In this document: positions 1-10,637 of the stretch, one piece after another
Layout: each line of letters begins with the position of its first letter
Position numbering within the stretch: position 1 is the first letter of the stretch
NCBI GenBank assembly: GCA_902622575.1
Contig: CACNQJ010000004.1
Span: forward strand, 1 to 64,000
Length of the DNA stretch: 64,000 nt
Reading direction: 5' to 3'
Origin: an uncultured Bacteroidota bacterium
GTDB lineage: Bacteria > Bacteroidota > Bacteroidia > Flavobacteriales > Flavobacteriaceae
Program-made: the position numbers and the translations under genes
The notes under the pieces: generated by a model
The model's database searches: none
Seen by the model: only the letters and a program-made list of their open reading frames with translations
What the model was told of the DNA's origin: nothing

Positions 1-671
1 TGCTCCCATTGTACTCTTGAAAAATTAGCTCGCCACATATCTCCAGCTTTTACATTATCAAAATTATTCCCATTAATTTTAAGTATTTCTTTCAATGGAA
101 TTGATATTTCACATGACCAATAATCATCTTCATCTGAATAATCATTTATTGTCCCCGATATGTAAACAGCCGAATTAAGGTTTTCAATATTCCAATTGGT
201 ATTGGCTTTTCCGCCTAATCTATAAGGTTTATCAAGAAGTAGATCCCATACTGTTCCCAAAGCATTTATTTCGATTTCTCCATAATAATTATGATTTTGA
301 GATGGTTTTAGGAAAATTTCAAAATCATTATTTTTAAAAATAACAGCGTCTCTTTGTGTTATATCCCCCCAAATATGTTTTTCATAAAGTTTTGCATATA
401 TGTAAAGGTTTTCCTCATCCCAAAGCATTTTCATGAATGTCTTTTGTAAGGGTTTTTGATTATTTGCAATATCAATAAAAAAACTTGTCTTGTGTGCTTT
501 TTGCCAATCAGCTTCTTCATCTTTACCATCTATGTATAGTTTATTTTTTGAGTAATTAATTGAGTATTTTTTTGGAATTATTAGAGAATTTGATAAATCA
601 ACTTCAACTCTATTAGATGTGTTACATCCTATTGTTATTGTACATAATAAAAAACAAAGTACACTTCTCAT
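1..671 (-). CDS. CBM9-like domain lipoprotein (3' end cut by window edge)
   Basis: Reading leftwards from ATG at 671, an open frame of 223 complete codons runs off the window without a stop. It opens with a short hydrophobic signal ending in a lipobox (TIGC, Cys at about residue 16), so it should be an acylated envelope protein. The rest resembles the family 9-like carbohydrate-binding domain of Bacteroidota: a DGK..E.DW..A opening, a kmlWDeenLYiya strand, then DFEiFlkP, NYYGEIEINALGT and LDKPYR. Such domains bind or act on glycans, either alone or fused to further domains. The substrate and any C-terminal domain cannot be seen. It is divergent from the exbB operon. Confidence 0.85.
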   Translation of the reverse strand, partial: MRSVLCFLLCTITIGCNTSNRVEVDLSNSLIIPKKYSINYSKNKLYIDGKDEEADWQKAHKTSFFIDIANNQKPLQKTFMKMLWDEENLYIYAKLYEKHIWGDITQRDAVIFKNNDFEIFLKPSQNHNYYGEIEINALGTVWDLLLDKPYRLGGKANTNWNIENLNSAVYISGTINDYSDEDDYWSCEISIPLKEILKINGNNFDNVKAGDMWRANFSRVQWE

Positions 672-746
672 TTTATCATATTAATATACAAATCAAAATG
701 TTAAATTTTGGATTAATTCAAAATTTAAATCCATTTTAATAATTCA

Positions 747-777
747 TTTGAGATTTTAACTTTTTTGTATATATTTA
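747..777 (+). promoter_or_regulatory. Bacteroidota-type promoter of the exbB operon
   Basis: TTTG at 747-750 and TATATTTA at 770-777 are separated by 19 bases, close to the Bacteroidota primary sigma factor pattern TTTG-N19-TAnnTTTG. The last base is A instead of G. It lies about 30 bases before the exbB start. Confidence 0.55.
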
Positions 778-805
778 GCATTCCTAAAACTATAATAATA
801 AAACC

Positions 806-1588
806 ATGAAAAAAATATTAACATTATCAGTGCTTTGTTCCTTTTTCTTACTTATAGGACAAGTAAGTTTTGCTTCGTTTGTCCAGGACCAAGAAACTGT
901 TGAGGCAACTGAATCAATGCAAGAAATGGAACAAACTGTCGCGGAAGAGCCTCAATCTGTGGGCTTTACGCAAGAGTTAAAAAATAGATTTATTGAGGGA
1001 GGCCCAGGATTCATGGGTATCGTACTGGCGTGCCTTATCTTAGGATTAGCCATAGCTATCGAAAGAATTATCTATTTAAATTTCGCTACAACAAACACTG
1101 ATAAATTAACAAGTGATGTAGAAGAAGCATTAAAATCAGGCGGTGTGAATGCAGCCAAAGAAGTCTGCAAAAATACCCCAGGTCCTGTTGCATCCATTTT
1201 CTTTCAAGGACTTGATAGAGCGGGTGAGGGTGTAGAAAGTGCAGAAAAAGCTGTCGTAGCATATGGTGGAGTTCAAATGGGACAATTAGAAAAGAATGTT
1301 TCATGGATTTCATTATTTATTGCTCTTGCTCCGATGCTTGGGTTCATGGGTACTGTAATTGGTATGATTCAAGCTTTTGATAAAATTCAGGCAGCTGGTG
1401 ATATGCAACCATCACTCGTAGCTGGTGGTATCAAAGTTGCACTATTGACAACGGTATTTGGTCTTATTGTGGCAATTATTTTACAAATATTTTACAACTA
1501 TATAGTTTCAAAGATTGACAGTATAGTAAATGATATGGAAGATGCTTCAATCACTTTGATAGATATTTTGGTTTCACACAAGAAATAA
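806..1588 (+). CDS. exbB: MotA/TolQ/ExbB proton channel family protein
   Basis: The 260-residue product is the proton-conducting subunit that energises TonB-linked outer-membrane transport, acting in the inner membrane with ExbD. It has a signal-peptide-like start (residues 1-24), an acidic Glu/Gln-rich stretch (about 25-50), a transmembrane helix at about 68-87 and the typical pair of helices at about 165-190 and 207-232. The segment WISLFIALAPMLGFMGTVIGMIQAF is the ExbB/TolQ signature. The N-terminal extension is common in Bacteroidota ExbB. It heads an operon with a membrane protein, two ExbD genes and an outer-membrane barrel. A TolQ or T9SS-type motor role is possible, but the two ExbD neighbours favour ExbB. 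Confidence 0.9.
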   Translation: MKKILTLSVLCSFFLLIGQVSFASFVQDQETVEATESMQEMEQTVAEEPQSVGFTQELKNRFIEGGPGFMGIVLACLILGLAIAIERIIYLNFATTNTDKLTSDVEEALKSGGVNAAKEVCKNTPGPVASIFFQGLDRAGEGVESAEKAVVAYGGVQMGQLEKNVSWISLFIALAPMLGFMGTVIGMIQAFDKIQAAGDMQPSLVAGGIKVALLTTVFGLIVAIILQIFYNYIVSKIDSIVNDMEDASITLIDILVSHKK

Positions 1589-1596
1589 CATAAACT

Positions 1597-2046
1597 ATGA
1601 ATCTCCAAAAAATCACTAAACTTTCTGTTGTTTTGCTGGCATTAACCGCCTTTGTAGTACTTGGTGTGATAATAGGGCAAGGCGATGAATATATTGAAAT
1701 GTCTGCTATGCAGGGTAATTTTGGTGCAGTTGCTGTTATGATCAATTTAGCCTTAACAGTGCTTTTAATTACAATTGTTATGACTTTAGTTTTCTCGTTG
1801 AAGAACTTAGTTTCCGAAAAATCTAAAATGAAAAAAGCTGGAATATCTATTGGGTCCTTCTTACTTGTTTTTGTTATTGCATTCTTCATGTCATCAGGTG
1901 TAGAGACTCCAATGCAAGATGGTCAAACTCTTTCTGCAATGCAGTCAAAACTTGTAGAGTCTGGTATTAGGACATTTTACTTATTAACCTTAATCGCTGG
2001 TGGAATTATGTTATATTTTTCAGTGAGTAAATATTTCAAAAAATAA
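1597..2046 (+). CDS. Small four-helix inner-membrane protein of the exbBD operon
   Basis: This 149-residue protein has four predicted membrane helices (about 8-28, 44-70, 85-103 and 128-144) and short polar loops. I recognise no catalytic motif. It sits 8 bases after exbB and 4 bases before exbD, so it is almost certainly co-translated with them. Proteins of this size occur between exbB and exbD in many flavobacteria. Its position suggests an accessory subunit of the channel complex, but that is inferred from context only. Confidence 0.8.
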   Translation: MNLQKITKLSVVLLALTAFVVLGVIIGQGDEYIEMSAMQGNFGAVAVMINLALTVLLITIVMTLVFSLKNLVSEKSKMKKAGISIGSFLLVFVIAFFMSSGVETPMQDGQTLSAMQSKLVESGIRTFYLLTLIAGGIMLYFSVSKYFKK

Positions 2047-2050
2047 TTAT

Positions 2051-2674
2051 ATGGGAAGAAGATCTGCACCCGAGGTTAACGCAGGGTCAATGGCTGATAT
2101 AGCATTTTTGCTGTTGATTTTTTTCTTGGTAACTACTACAATAGAGACTGACTCAGGTATCAATAGAAAGTTGCCTCCGATGGAGGAAATAATTGATCCT
2201 CCAATCATTAAAGAAAGAAATATTTTTACGGTGGTAGTAAACAAAAACAACCAAATTTTGGTTGAGGAAAAGCTAATGGATTTAAGAAACTTGAGGAGCG
2301 AGGCTGTTGCATTTTTAGATAACGGTGGAGGTCTAGCGGATGAAGCATGTGATTATTGTCAAGGATCAAGAGACAGAAGTTCATCTGATAATCCAGACAA
2401 AGCCATCATTTCCCTGAAAAATGATAGAGAAACTGATTATAAGGTATATATATCAGTTCAAAATGAGTTAGTGGCGGCATACAATGAACTAAGAAATCGA
2501 GAATTCATAAGATTATATCCTCAAGAAAATATGGATTATGTTCAAGCTGATAGAAAATATACCGACCCAAGAACAGATAAAAAAGTTAAAGCAAAACTTA
2601 AGGAAAAGTTAGGTGTAATTAAACTCATGTTTCCAATGAAGTTGTCTGAAGCTGAACCAAACAAAACCAGTTAA
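2051..2674 (+). CDS. exbD: ExbD/TolR family biopolymer transport protein (first copy)
   Basis: The 207-residue protein has a short cytoplasmic N-terminus, one membrane helix (about residues 16-32) with the family pattern SMADIAFLLLIFFLVTTTIETD, and a periplasmic domain. The Asp at the start of the helix matches the proton-relaying Asp of ExbD/TolR. It is longer than typical ExbD (about 140-160) because of an insertion around residues 95-125. That insertion contains CDYC and a Ser/Asp-rich stretch before the second half of the periplasmic domain. It overlaps nothing and is followed after one base by a second exbD. The CxxC insertion is discussed as a finding. Confidence 0.9.
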   Translation: MGRRSAPEVNAGSMADIAFLLLIFFLVTTTIETDSGINRKLPPMEEIIDPPIIKERNIFTVVVNKNNQILVEEKLMDLRNLRSEAVAFLDNGGGLADEACDYCQGSRDRSSSDNPDKAIISLKNDRETDYKVYISVQNELVAAYNELRNREFIRLYPQENMDYVQADRKYTDPRTDKKVKAKLKEKLGVIKLMFPMKLSEAEPNKTS

Positions 2675-2675
2675 T

Positions 2676-3155
2676 ATGTCAAAGTTCAAAAAAAAAGGTA
2701 GCGGAGAATTACCAAAAATATCAACAGCATCACTTCCCGACATTGTATTTATGTTATTATTTTTCTTCATGGTTGCTACTGTTTTAAGAGATAATACCTT
2801 AATGATTCAAAACACATTACCAGCTGCTGATCAAGTGCAAAAATTAGATAAAAAAGATAGAGTTATTTACATATATGCAGGTAAACCCAGTGCTAGATAT
2901 CAAGATAAGTATGGAAATCAACCAAGAATTCAGTTAAACGACAAATTTGCAACAGTTTCTGATGTTGGTGCTTATGTACTTGCTGAAAGAGCATCCAAAA
3001 GAGAGGAATTACAAAACGTGTTAACTACAGCACTAAAAGTTGATGGTGAAACAAAAATGGGGTTGATTTCTGATATTAAACAAGAATTAAGAAAAGTAAA
3101 TGCCCTAAAAATCAACTACACCACAAGAATCGGAGATTACACTCAAAACAATTAA
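2676..3155 (+). CDS. exbD: ExbD/TolR family biopolymer transport protein (second copy)
   Basis: This 159-residue ExbD paralogue has a basic cytoplasmic start (KFKKKGSGELPK), a single membrane helix at about residues 20-38 with the conserved Asp (SLPDIVFMLLFFFMVATVLR), and a periplasmic domain without cysteines. Two unequal ExbD proteins behind one ExbB is a recurring Bacteroidota arrangement. Known ExbB-ExbD complexes contain an ExbD dimer, so a heterodimer is plausible but not shown. No tonB gene lies in the operon. Confidence 0.9.
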   Translation: MSKFKKKGSGELPKISTASLPDIVFMLLFFFMVATVLRDNTLMIQNTLPAADQVQKLDKKDRVIYIYAGKPSARYQDKYGNQPRIQLNDKFATVSDVGAYVLAERASKREELQNVLTTALKVDGETKMGLISDIKQELRKVNALKINYTTRIGDYTQNN

Positions 3156-3195
3156 TCATCCTCCTTTTTATTTATCTTAGTTGTAAAAAAATATT

Positions 3196-3858
3196 GTGCG
3201 CAACTTAGTATTGATTTTTATATATCTAATGACAATCAACCTGGGTTTTTCCCAAAAGGATTTTCAGAAATACAGAGAAGATCAAATTTATTTTAGTCTT
3301 TATTACAATTCATTGGGTGGTAAATTTGATAATTTTAAAGAAAACAAGTTTTCAAGCAGTTTTAATATTGGATTTATAAGGGATGTTCCATTATCTCGCT
3401 CTGGAAAATTTGCATTAGGATTTGGAGCGGGTATAGGATTTAATTCCTTTAATAATAATATTAAATTATCCTCATCTAATATTTTATCATTTGAACTGCT
3501 TTCTAGCAGAGATATTCCAAAAAAAAACACGTTTAATTTCAGTGAAATTCAAATCCCCCTTGAAATAAGGTGGAGAAATTCATCTATATCTAATTATAAA
3601 TTTTGGAGAATTTACGCTGGTTTAAAGTACTCGAGAATTTTACAATCATCTTACACGTTTGAATCTTATGATGAAAATTACAATCACAAGAATCTGCCAA
3701 TAAATCTTGATCAATTAGGTTTTACATTAAATGTAGGTTACAACACTTGGAATATTGGTTTGTACAAATCTTTACGACCATTTTTTAATAAAAATTTAGA
3801 TTCATTTCCTCAGGAATTAGAACAATTCAAATTGGGTCTAATTTTTTACATATTATAA
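3196..3858 (+). CDS. PorT-like outer-membrane beta-barrel protein
   Basis: The GTG start at 3196 gives a clear Sec signal peptide (MRNLVLIFIYLMTINLGFSQ, residues 1-20), the reason for choosing it. The remaining 200 residues are alternating polar/aromatic strands typical of a small 8-stranded barrel: FSSSFNIGFIRDVPLS, GKFALGFGAGIGFN, EIQIPLEIRWR, YKFWRIYAGLKYS. It ends with a hydrophobic strand and an aliphatic terminus (LGLIFYIL). It resembles the porin/PorT-like proteins that follow exbD in Bacteroidota. It begins 40 bases after exbD and is probably the last gene of that operon. It need not be the T9SS PorT itself. Confidence 0.8.
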   Translation: MRNLVLIFIYLMTINLGFSQKDFQKYREDQIYFSLYYNSLGGKFDNFKENKFSSSFNIGFIRDVPLSRSGKFALGFGAGIGFNSFNNNIKLSSSNILSFELLSSRDIPKKNTFNFSEIQIPLEIRWRNSSISNYKFWRIYAGLKYSRILQSSYTFESYDENYNHKNLPINLDQLGFTLNVGYNTWNIGLYKSLRPFFNKNLDSFPQELEQFKLGLIFYIL

Positions 3859-3909
3859 ATTAGATTTGTATTTTTTGCGAAATTCACCAGAATAGGGGTA
3901 AAAAAATAA

Positions 3910-3936
3910 TTGTTTTATAAAAATCCCTTATATTTA
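3910..3936 (+). promoter_or_regulatory. Probable Bacteroidota promoter of the TonB receptor at 3977
   Basis: TTG at 3910-3912 and TATATTTA at 3929-3936 with a 16-base spacer, 40 bases before the start codon. The last base differs from TAnnTTTG and the spacer is short, so the call is moderate. Confidence 0.4.
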
Positions 3937-3976
3937 CCGATTATATAAACAACTTAAAAAAACTAAATTTTTTATC

Positions 3977-6880
3977 ATGAAAAGAATTTTGTCCCTGATG
4001 GCTGTATTACTAAGTACATTCATCTTCGCACAAACTAATGTTTCAGGAACTGTAGTCGATGAAGACAACAACCCTATACCTGGAGCTAATATTGTTTTTG
4101 ATTCCACAACCGGAGCAGTAGCTAACTTCGATGGTGAGTTTTCTTTAACAGTAAAACAAAATCCACCTTTTAATGTTACTGTTTCAAGCGTTGGTTTTGA
4201 AACCACAACTTTACAAGTAGGTTCAAATAATATGGTTATGACAGTAGTCATGAATGAGTCTCAAAATTTATTGGACGATGTAGTCATTTCTGCATCCAAA
4301 GTTCCTCAAAGACTCTTTGAATCACCTGTAACAATTGAGAGGTTTGATTACAAAGATATTGCGCAATCAACCGGAGCTGATTTCTACTCAAGTCTTGAAG
4401 GACTGAAGGGAGTTCAAATCAATAGTGGTGGATTGTTATTACAGACTGTTAGCACTAGAGGTTTCTCTACAGTATATAACGAAGGTTTTGTTCAACTTGT
4501 TGATGGTATGGATAATGAGGCCCCTGGCCTGAGTTTTTCAGCTGGTAACCTCGTGGGTATGAATCAACTTGATATTTTTGGAGTTGAACTACTTCCAGGT
4601 GCAGCATCAGCGTTGTATGGTGCTAATGCATTTAAGGGTATTTTGCTTATGACAAGTAAAAATCCATTTGATTTTCAAGGAACAAGTGCATATTTTACCA
4701 ATGGTGTTACTTCGCAAGATGTTTCAGGAGATAATCACTATTATGATTTAGGTGTTCGTTTTGCTAAGGCTTTCTCCGATAAGCTTGCTGTAAAAGCAAC
4801 TGTTAGTTACGTTGAAGGATTGGATTGGGGTGCAGATGATAAAAGTGATATAAATAAGCCTCAAGGCACATTCATCCCAGGAACAAGTGAGGAAGTAGAC
4901 CCATCTACTTTTCCTGACTACGTAGGAGTTAATGTTTATGGAAGTCAAGGAGTTAATTTAAATATGACTAGCACATTCTTAGGTTCAGTTGTGCCAGCAT
5001 TAGTTCAGGCAGGTCAAGTAAGTGCCGCAGGTGCTGCTCAAATTAATGCTATTGTTGGTAATTTTGCTCCAAATTATTTTGGATCGCAATTGCTCCAAAC
5101 AACTGGGTACTCTGAATTGGATTTAACAGACGGAATTGCCTCAAGTTTTAAGATTGATGTTGCAGCTCATTATAGATTCAATGGAAATTCTGAACTGATA
5201 TATAATTCAAAAATTGGTACAGGAAATACAATTCTTCATGCAACCAATAGGAATATGTTAAAAAACTTTATGTTACAGCAACATAAAATTGAATACAAAA
5301 CTCGAAATTTAAACCTAAGAGCTTACACTAGTATAGAAGATGCTGGAAATACACATGATCTTTCAGCGTTAGGTGGACGAATTGCAAATGCTCAACCCGG
5401 CGGAATTATTAGTGGATGGGCGCCAGCATATCTGCAGGGTTATTTTTTAAACTTATTTGGTCAAATTAATCCAAATCCAGTAGCTGCTCTTAACACAGTT
5501 TTAGGAGGTATTTTATTTGGTGGTGATACCAGTATGTTTGACAGATATGTAACTCCAAAAATGAATTATCTGGCTCATGCTTTTGCTAGAGGAGAAGCTG
5601 ATAAAAATATGTTATTGCCTGGCTCAGATGCTTTTAAACAAGCATACTTTAATGCTACAACCACTCCAATAGCTGAAGGAGGTGCTGCAATTAAGGATAA
5701 TTCAATGAGTAATAATTTTGAGGTTAGCTACAATGCATCTGATCTCGTAAATGGATTTGATCTTCAGCTTGGAGCTCAAGCACGTCAATATGTTCTAAGG
5801 TCTGGAGGATCATTATTTACTGATTATGACGATCCAATCAAGTTTAGCCAACTGGGTGTATACACTCAAGTACAAAAAGATTTATTTGATGGTATTGTTA
5901 AATTAACAGGTTCTATGAGATATGATAAGAGTCAATATTTTGATGGTCAATTTACACCAAGAATTGGTGCATTAGTTTTCTTGTCACCAAATCAAAACTT
6001 TAGATTTTCTTATCAAACAGGCTTCCAAAACCCATCATCACAAGACCAGTATATAGGATTGGATGTTGGTAGAGCAGTTTTAATGGGATCATCACCTGAC
6101 AGTATCGATCGATTCAAAATGTCATTTGTTGGTTCTAACTTCAACCAATATACAATTACCGGAAATATGGTTTTTGCTAACTCTTTACTGGCTAATGAGT
6201 TTTTAGCGGGTGAGTTTGTTGCTGCTAACTTAGATCCAGTAGAACCTCAGCATGTTATGTCTAGGGAATTTGGATATCGATTAAACGGTAAAAAGGTGTC
6301 CGTTGATGTTAGTGCATACTGGAGTGATTTTTCTAATTTTATCGCTGCAAAAAATGTTATTGTTCCTATGTATGGAAGTTTAGCTAATGGATCAGCATTA
6401 GCAGCATTAGCTGCTGGTGATTTCAAAGTATTTAGTGTTGATAACAACACTAATGAAAAGGTCTCAACTATGGGTGTGACTGTGGGAGTTGAAACCAAAA
6501 TTATTGATAAGTTCGATTTCGGAGTTACGGGAAGTTATAACCAAATGGATAGATCCAACATAGACCCAAATTTCGATACTGGATTTAATACACCTAAGGT
6601 CAGAGCTAAATTTAGTTTAGGTTCAACTCAATTAGCTGATAATTTTGCTTTCAATCTTTCTGCTAGATATCATAATGCATACCTGTGGGAGTCAACATTT
6701 TTAAATGGTGAAATTCCTGCAATGTGGACATTTGATGCAGCTATGAATTTCGATGTTCCTGAACTGAATAGTAAAATAAAAGTAGGTGCAGTAAACCTTA
6801 CTGGACAGGATTATAAAATGATGCCTGGTTCTGGGATGATTGGTAGTCAGTACTATGTCACATTTACTTTAAATCCGTAG
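3977..6880 (+). CDS. TonB-dependent receptor with N-terminal carboxypeptidase-regulatory-like domain
   Basis: The 967-residue outer-membrane receptor starts with a signal peptide (residues 1-18, ending IFAQ). A carboxypeptidase D regulatory-like domain follows (about 20-95: SGTVVDEDNNPIPGANIVF). A TonB-box/plug region comes next (about 100-230: DDVVISASKVPQ, SLEGLKGVQINSGG, GVELLPGAASALYGANAFKGIL), then a beta-barrel ending in YYVTFTLNP. The architecture is SusC-like, but no susD-type lipoprotein follows: a terminator and atpD come next. The substrate cannot be deduced. It has its own promoter and terminator and is monocistronic. Confidence 0.93.
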   Translation: MKRILSLMAVLLSTFIFAQTNVSGTVVDEDNNPIPGANIVFDSTTGAVANFDGEFSLTVKQNPPFNVTVSSVGFETTTLQVGSNNMVMTVVMNESQNLLDDVVISASKVPQRLFESPVTIERFDYKDIAQSTGADFYSSLEGLKGVQINSGGLLLQTVSTRGFSTVYNEGFVQLVDGMDNEAPGLSFSAGNLVGMNQLDIFGVELLPGAASALYGANAFKGILLMTSKNPFDFQGTSAYFTNGVTSQDVSGDNHYYDLGVRFAKAFSDKLAVKATVSYVEGLDWGADDKSDINKPQGTFIPGTSEEVDPSTFPDYVGVNVYGSQGVNLNMTSTFLGSVVPALVQAGQVSAAGAAQINAIVGNFAPNYFGSQLLQTTGYSELDLTDGIASSFKIDVAAHYRFNGNSELIYNSKIGTGNTILHATNRNMLKNFMLQQHKIEYKTRNLNLRAYTSIEDAGNTHDLSALGGRIANAQPGGIISGWAPAYLQGYFLNLFGQINPNPVAALNTVLGGILFGGDTSMFDRYVTPKMNYLAHAFARGEADKNMLLPGSDAFKQAYFNATTTPIAEGGAAIKDNSMSNNFEVSYNASDLVNGFDLQLGAQARQYVLRSGGSLFTDYDDPIKFSQLGVYTQVQKDLFDGIVKLTGSMRYDKSQYFDGQFTPRIGALVFLSPNQNFRFSYQTGFQNPSSQDQYIGLDVGRAVLMGSSPDSIDRFKMSFVGSNFNQYTITGNMVFANSLLANEFLAGEFVAANLDPVEPQHVMSREFGYRLNGKKVSVDVSAYWSDFSNFIAAKNVIVPMYGSLANGSALAALAAGDFKVFSVDNNTNEKVSTMGVTVGVETKIIDKFDFGVTGSYNQMDRSNIDPNFDTGFNTPKVRAKFSLGSTQLADNFAFNLSARYHNAYLWESTFLNGEIPAMWTFDAAMNFDVPELNSKIKVGAVNLTGQDYKMMPGSGMIGSQYYVTFTLNP

Positions 6881-6908
6881 TAATTACATATCAACAATTT
6901 TTGTTAAT

Positions 6909-6936
6909 AAAGGCGCTGTTTGAGCGCCTTTTTTTT
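6909..6936 (+). terminator. Rho-independent terminator after the TonB receptor
   Basis: A 9-bp stem AAAGGCGCT / AGCGCCTTT with a 5-base loop (GTTTG), running into a T tract to 6936. It separates the receptor gene from atpD. Confidence 0.9.
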
Positions 6937-6970
6937 ATCTTATTTTAAAAAAAAATATCATAGTTTAAAC

Positions 6971-6978
6971 TATATTTG
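6971..6978 (+). promoter_or_regulatory. -7 element of the atpD promoter
   Basis: TATATTTG at 6971-6978 is a perfect match to the Bacteroidota TAnnTTTG element, 38 bases before the atpD start. No clear TTG -33 element lies at the expected distance. Confidence 0.5.
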
Positions 6979-6997
6979 CACATCTAACATTACTTAA

Positions 6998-8530
<1,533 letters not shown>

Positions 8531-8537
8531 TATTTTT

Positions 8538-8807
8538 ATGTTTTTAGAAATAGTTAGTCCTGAAAAAACACTATTCACAGGTGATGTAACATCCGTTCAT
8601 GTTCCTGGGTCAGAGGGGTCTTTTCAAATCTTAAATAATCATGCACCCATAGTTTCAACACTTAAAAAAGGTTCCATTATATTAAAAGGTAGCTTTGTTG
8701 AAAATCAAGAAAATCTTAACATTCACAGTAATAACGAAGCTTCTCTGGATATTCAATCAGGTGTAATTGAAATGAAAAAAAATAAACTTATTATATTAGT
8801 TGACTAA
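8538..8807 (+). CDS. atpC: F1F0 ATP synthase subunit epsilon (short form)
   Basis: This is the epsilon subunit of F1, which links the beta subunits to the rotor. The ATG at 8538, seven bases after the atpD stop, fits the family start (MFLEIVSPEKTLFTGDV); the longer frame from 8514 lies inside atpD and is not used. At 89 residues it contains only the N-terminal beta-sandwich (SVHVPGSEGSFQILNNHAPIVSTLKKG). It lacks the C-terminal two-helix domain that inhibits ATP hydrolysis in longer epsilons, and short forms are usual in Bacteroidota. Confidence 0.95.
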   Translation: MFLEIVSPEKTLFTGDVTSVHVPGSEGSFQILNNHAPIVSTLKKGSIILKGSFVENQENLNIHSNNEASLDIQSGVIEMKKNKLIILVD

Positions 8808-8822
8808 TAAAAAATACTTTTT

Positions 8823-10637
8823 TTGAAGTATACTTGGTTCTTAATACTGATTTTTTCCACATCTATTTTTTCTCAAAAAAATCAACTTTTAGATGAGGTT
8901 ATTGTTACTGAGACTAAAATCAATATGCCTTTTTCCAAAAAGTATAGATCTATTGAAATTATAAATGAATCTGAAATTAAAGAGAGTGGAGTTCGAAATT
9001 TAATAGATTTATTACAACAATACACTGGTCTAGACATTAGACGAAGAGGTGCGGGTGGTGTTCAGGCTGACTTGTATATTAGGGGTGGTGGTTTTGATCA
9101 AACTCTTTTGTTGGTTGATGGCATGAAGATGGATGATTCTCAAACAGGACATCATACTCTCAATATGTTACTGCCCATCGAACTCATTGAAAGAATTGAA
9201 ATTATTAAAGGACCTGCTGCAAGAATTTTTGGTCAGAATGCTTTCAATGGTGCTATAAATATTATTACTAAGTCACCAAAAACAACATTGAATAGTCAGT
9301 TAAATATTACCTTAACCAACATCTCTGGTGGATCTTTTGATAATTTGAGTTCATCTGTAACTGCCGCCGTATCAAATAATGAGTATGCCGCAATGTTTAA
9401 CTACAATCAGGAAAAGTCCGATGGATACAGGTATAATACAGATTTCAAAGCAGACAATTTATTTATTAAATCAAACTTATCGAAAAACAATCCTTACACA
9501 ACAATAGTTGCAAGTTTGTCAAATAGAAAGTTTGGAGCAAATGGTTTTTATGCTTCACCTGAAGCAATCGATCAGTATGAAGAAACTCAAACCAGTATGC
9601 TAGGGTTTTACTCAACCTATAGAAAGGGTAATTTGGTTTTTAAACCTAAAATATATTGGAGAAGAAACCAAGATGAGTACATATACATCAGAGACAATCC
9701 ATCTGTTTATAGAAATCTTCATAAAACAAATAAAATTGCATTTGAAACCAATTTTAATTACTATTCTAAAATAGGAAAAACAAGTTTTGGATTTGATCTA
9801 TCTAATGTATCCATTTCAAGTAATAATTTAGGTGATCACAGTAGGTTTACAACAAGTGTATATGTAGACCATACAATTAGATTTTTAAAAGATAAGCTGG
9901 TATTATCTCCTGGATTATCTGTTAGTTATTTTTCAGATCTTTCATTTCACTCATTCCCAGGACTTGATTTTGGTTTTGATTTAAATGAGTCTTTTAGTAT
10001 TTATGGAAATTTTGGCAAAACTTACAGAATACCTACTTATACGGATTTATACTATAAAGATCGAACAACTACAGGAAACTCTGAGCTTGAACCCGAAAGC
10101 GCTACAAATTCAGAATTTGGTTTTAAATTTAATTCTAATAAAATAGTTTTTAAAACAGCTATTTTTAGTAGAAAATCAAAAAATATCATCGATTACGTAA
10201 GGCAAAATGAGTATGAATTATGGCAAGCAACAAATATTGGATTACTTAAAACAAATGGTTTAGAGTCTGATATAATTATTAAACTAAAAAGTAATGTCAA
10301 TTTTAAAATGGGCTATGCATTAATTAACGATGATAATTATATTAGTAATATAAAATTCTCCAGGTATTCTCTAAATTCTTTAAAACATAATTTTATATCA
10401 AAAATATCATTTAGATACTCGAAAAAATTATCTCAAAATATAGTTTTTAGATATGCTGAGCGCTCAGATTTAAGCAACTATAGAATTGTAGATACAAATT
10501 TTTCTTACAAGCTTTTCTCTGAAAATACCGAATTATACCTAAATCTTAATAATATTTTTGATGAGTACTATTGGGAGACAAATCTTGTTCCAATGCCGGG
10601 AAAAAATTTTATAATTGGTTACAGAGCATTGTTTTGA
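8823..10637 (+). CDS. TonB-dependent receptor (BtuB/FepA-like architecture)
   Basis: The TTG start at 8823 yields a proper signal peptide (MKYTWFLILIFSTSIFSQ), and no ATG is available before the mature sequence. At 604 residues it lacks the regulatory-like N-terminal domain. It begins with a TonB box (LLDEVIVTETK), then the plug (NLIDLLQQYTGLDIRRRGAGGVQADLYIRGG, in part; LLVDGMKMDD; IEIIKGPAARIFGQNAFNGAINI) and a 22-strand type barrel ending GYRALF. The size suits a small-ligand receptor (vitamin or siderophore). Its last 19 bases overlap the convergent amidohydrolase gene. The substrate is unknown. Confidence 0.92.
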   Translation: MKYTWFLILIFSTSIFSQKNQLLDEVIVTETKINMPFSKKYRSIEIINESEIKESGVRNLIDLLQQYTGLDIRRRGAGGVQADLYIRGGGFDQTLLLVDGMKMDDSQTGHHTLNMLLPIELIERIEIIKGPAARIFGQNAFNGAINIITKSPKTTLNSQLNITLTNISGGSFDNLSSSVTAAVSNNEYAAMFNYNQEKSDGYRYNTDFKADNLFIKSNLSKNNPYTTIVASLSNRKFGANGFYASPEAIDQYEETQTSMLGFYSTYRKGNLVFKPKIYWRRNQDEYIYIRDNPSVYRNLHKTNKIAFETNFNYYSKIGKTSFGFDLSNVSISSNNLGDHSRFTTSVYVDHTIRFLKDKLVLSPGLSVSYFSDLSFHSFPGLDFGFDLNESFSIYGNFGKTYRIPTYTDLYYKDRTTTGNSELEPESATNSEFGFKFNSNKIVFKTAIFSRKSKNIIDYVRQNEYELWQATNIGLLKTNGLESDIIIKLKSNVNFKMGYALINDDNYISNIKFSRYSLNSLKHNFISKISFRYSKKLSQNIVFRYAERSDLSNYRIVDTNFSYKLFSENTELYLNLNNIFDEYYWETNLVPMPGKNFIIGYRALF

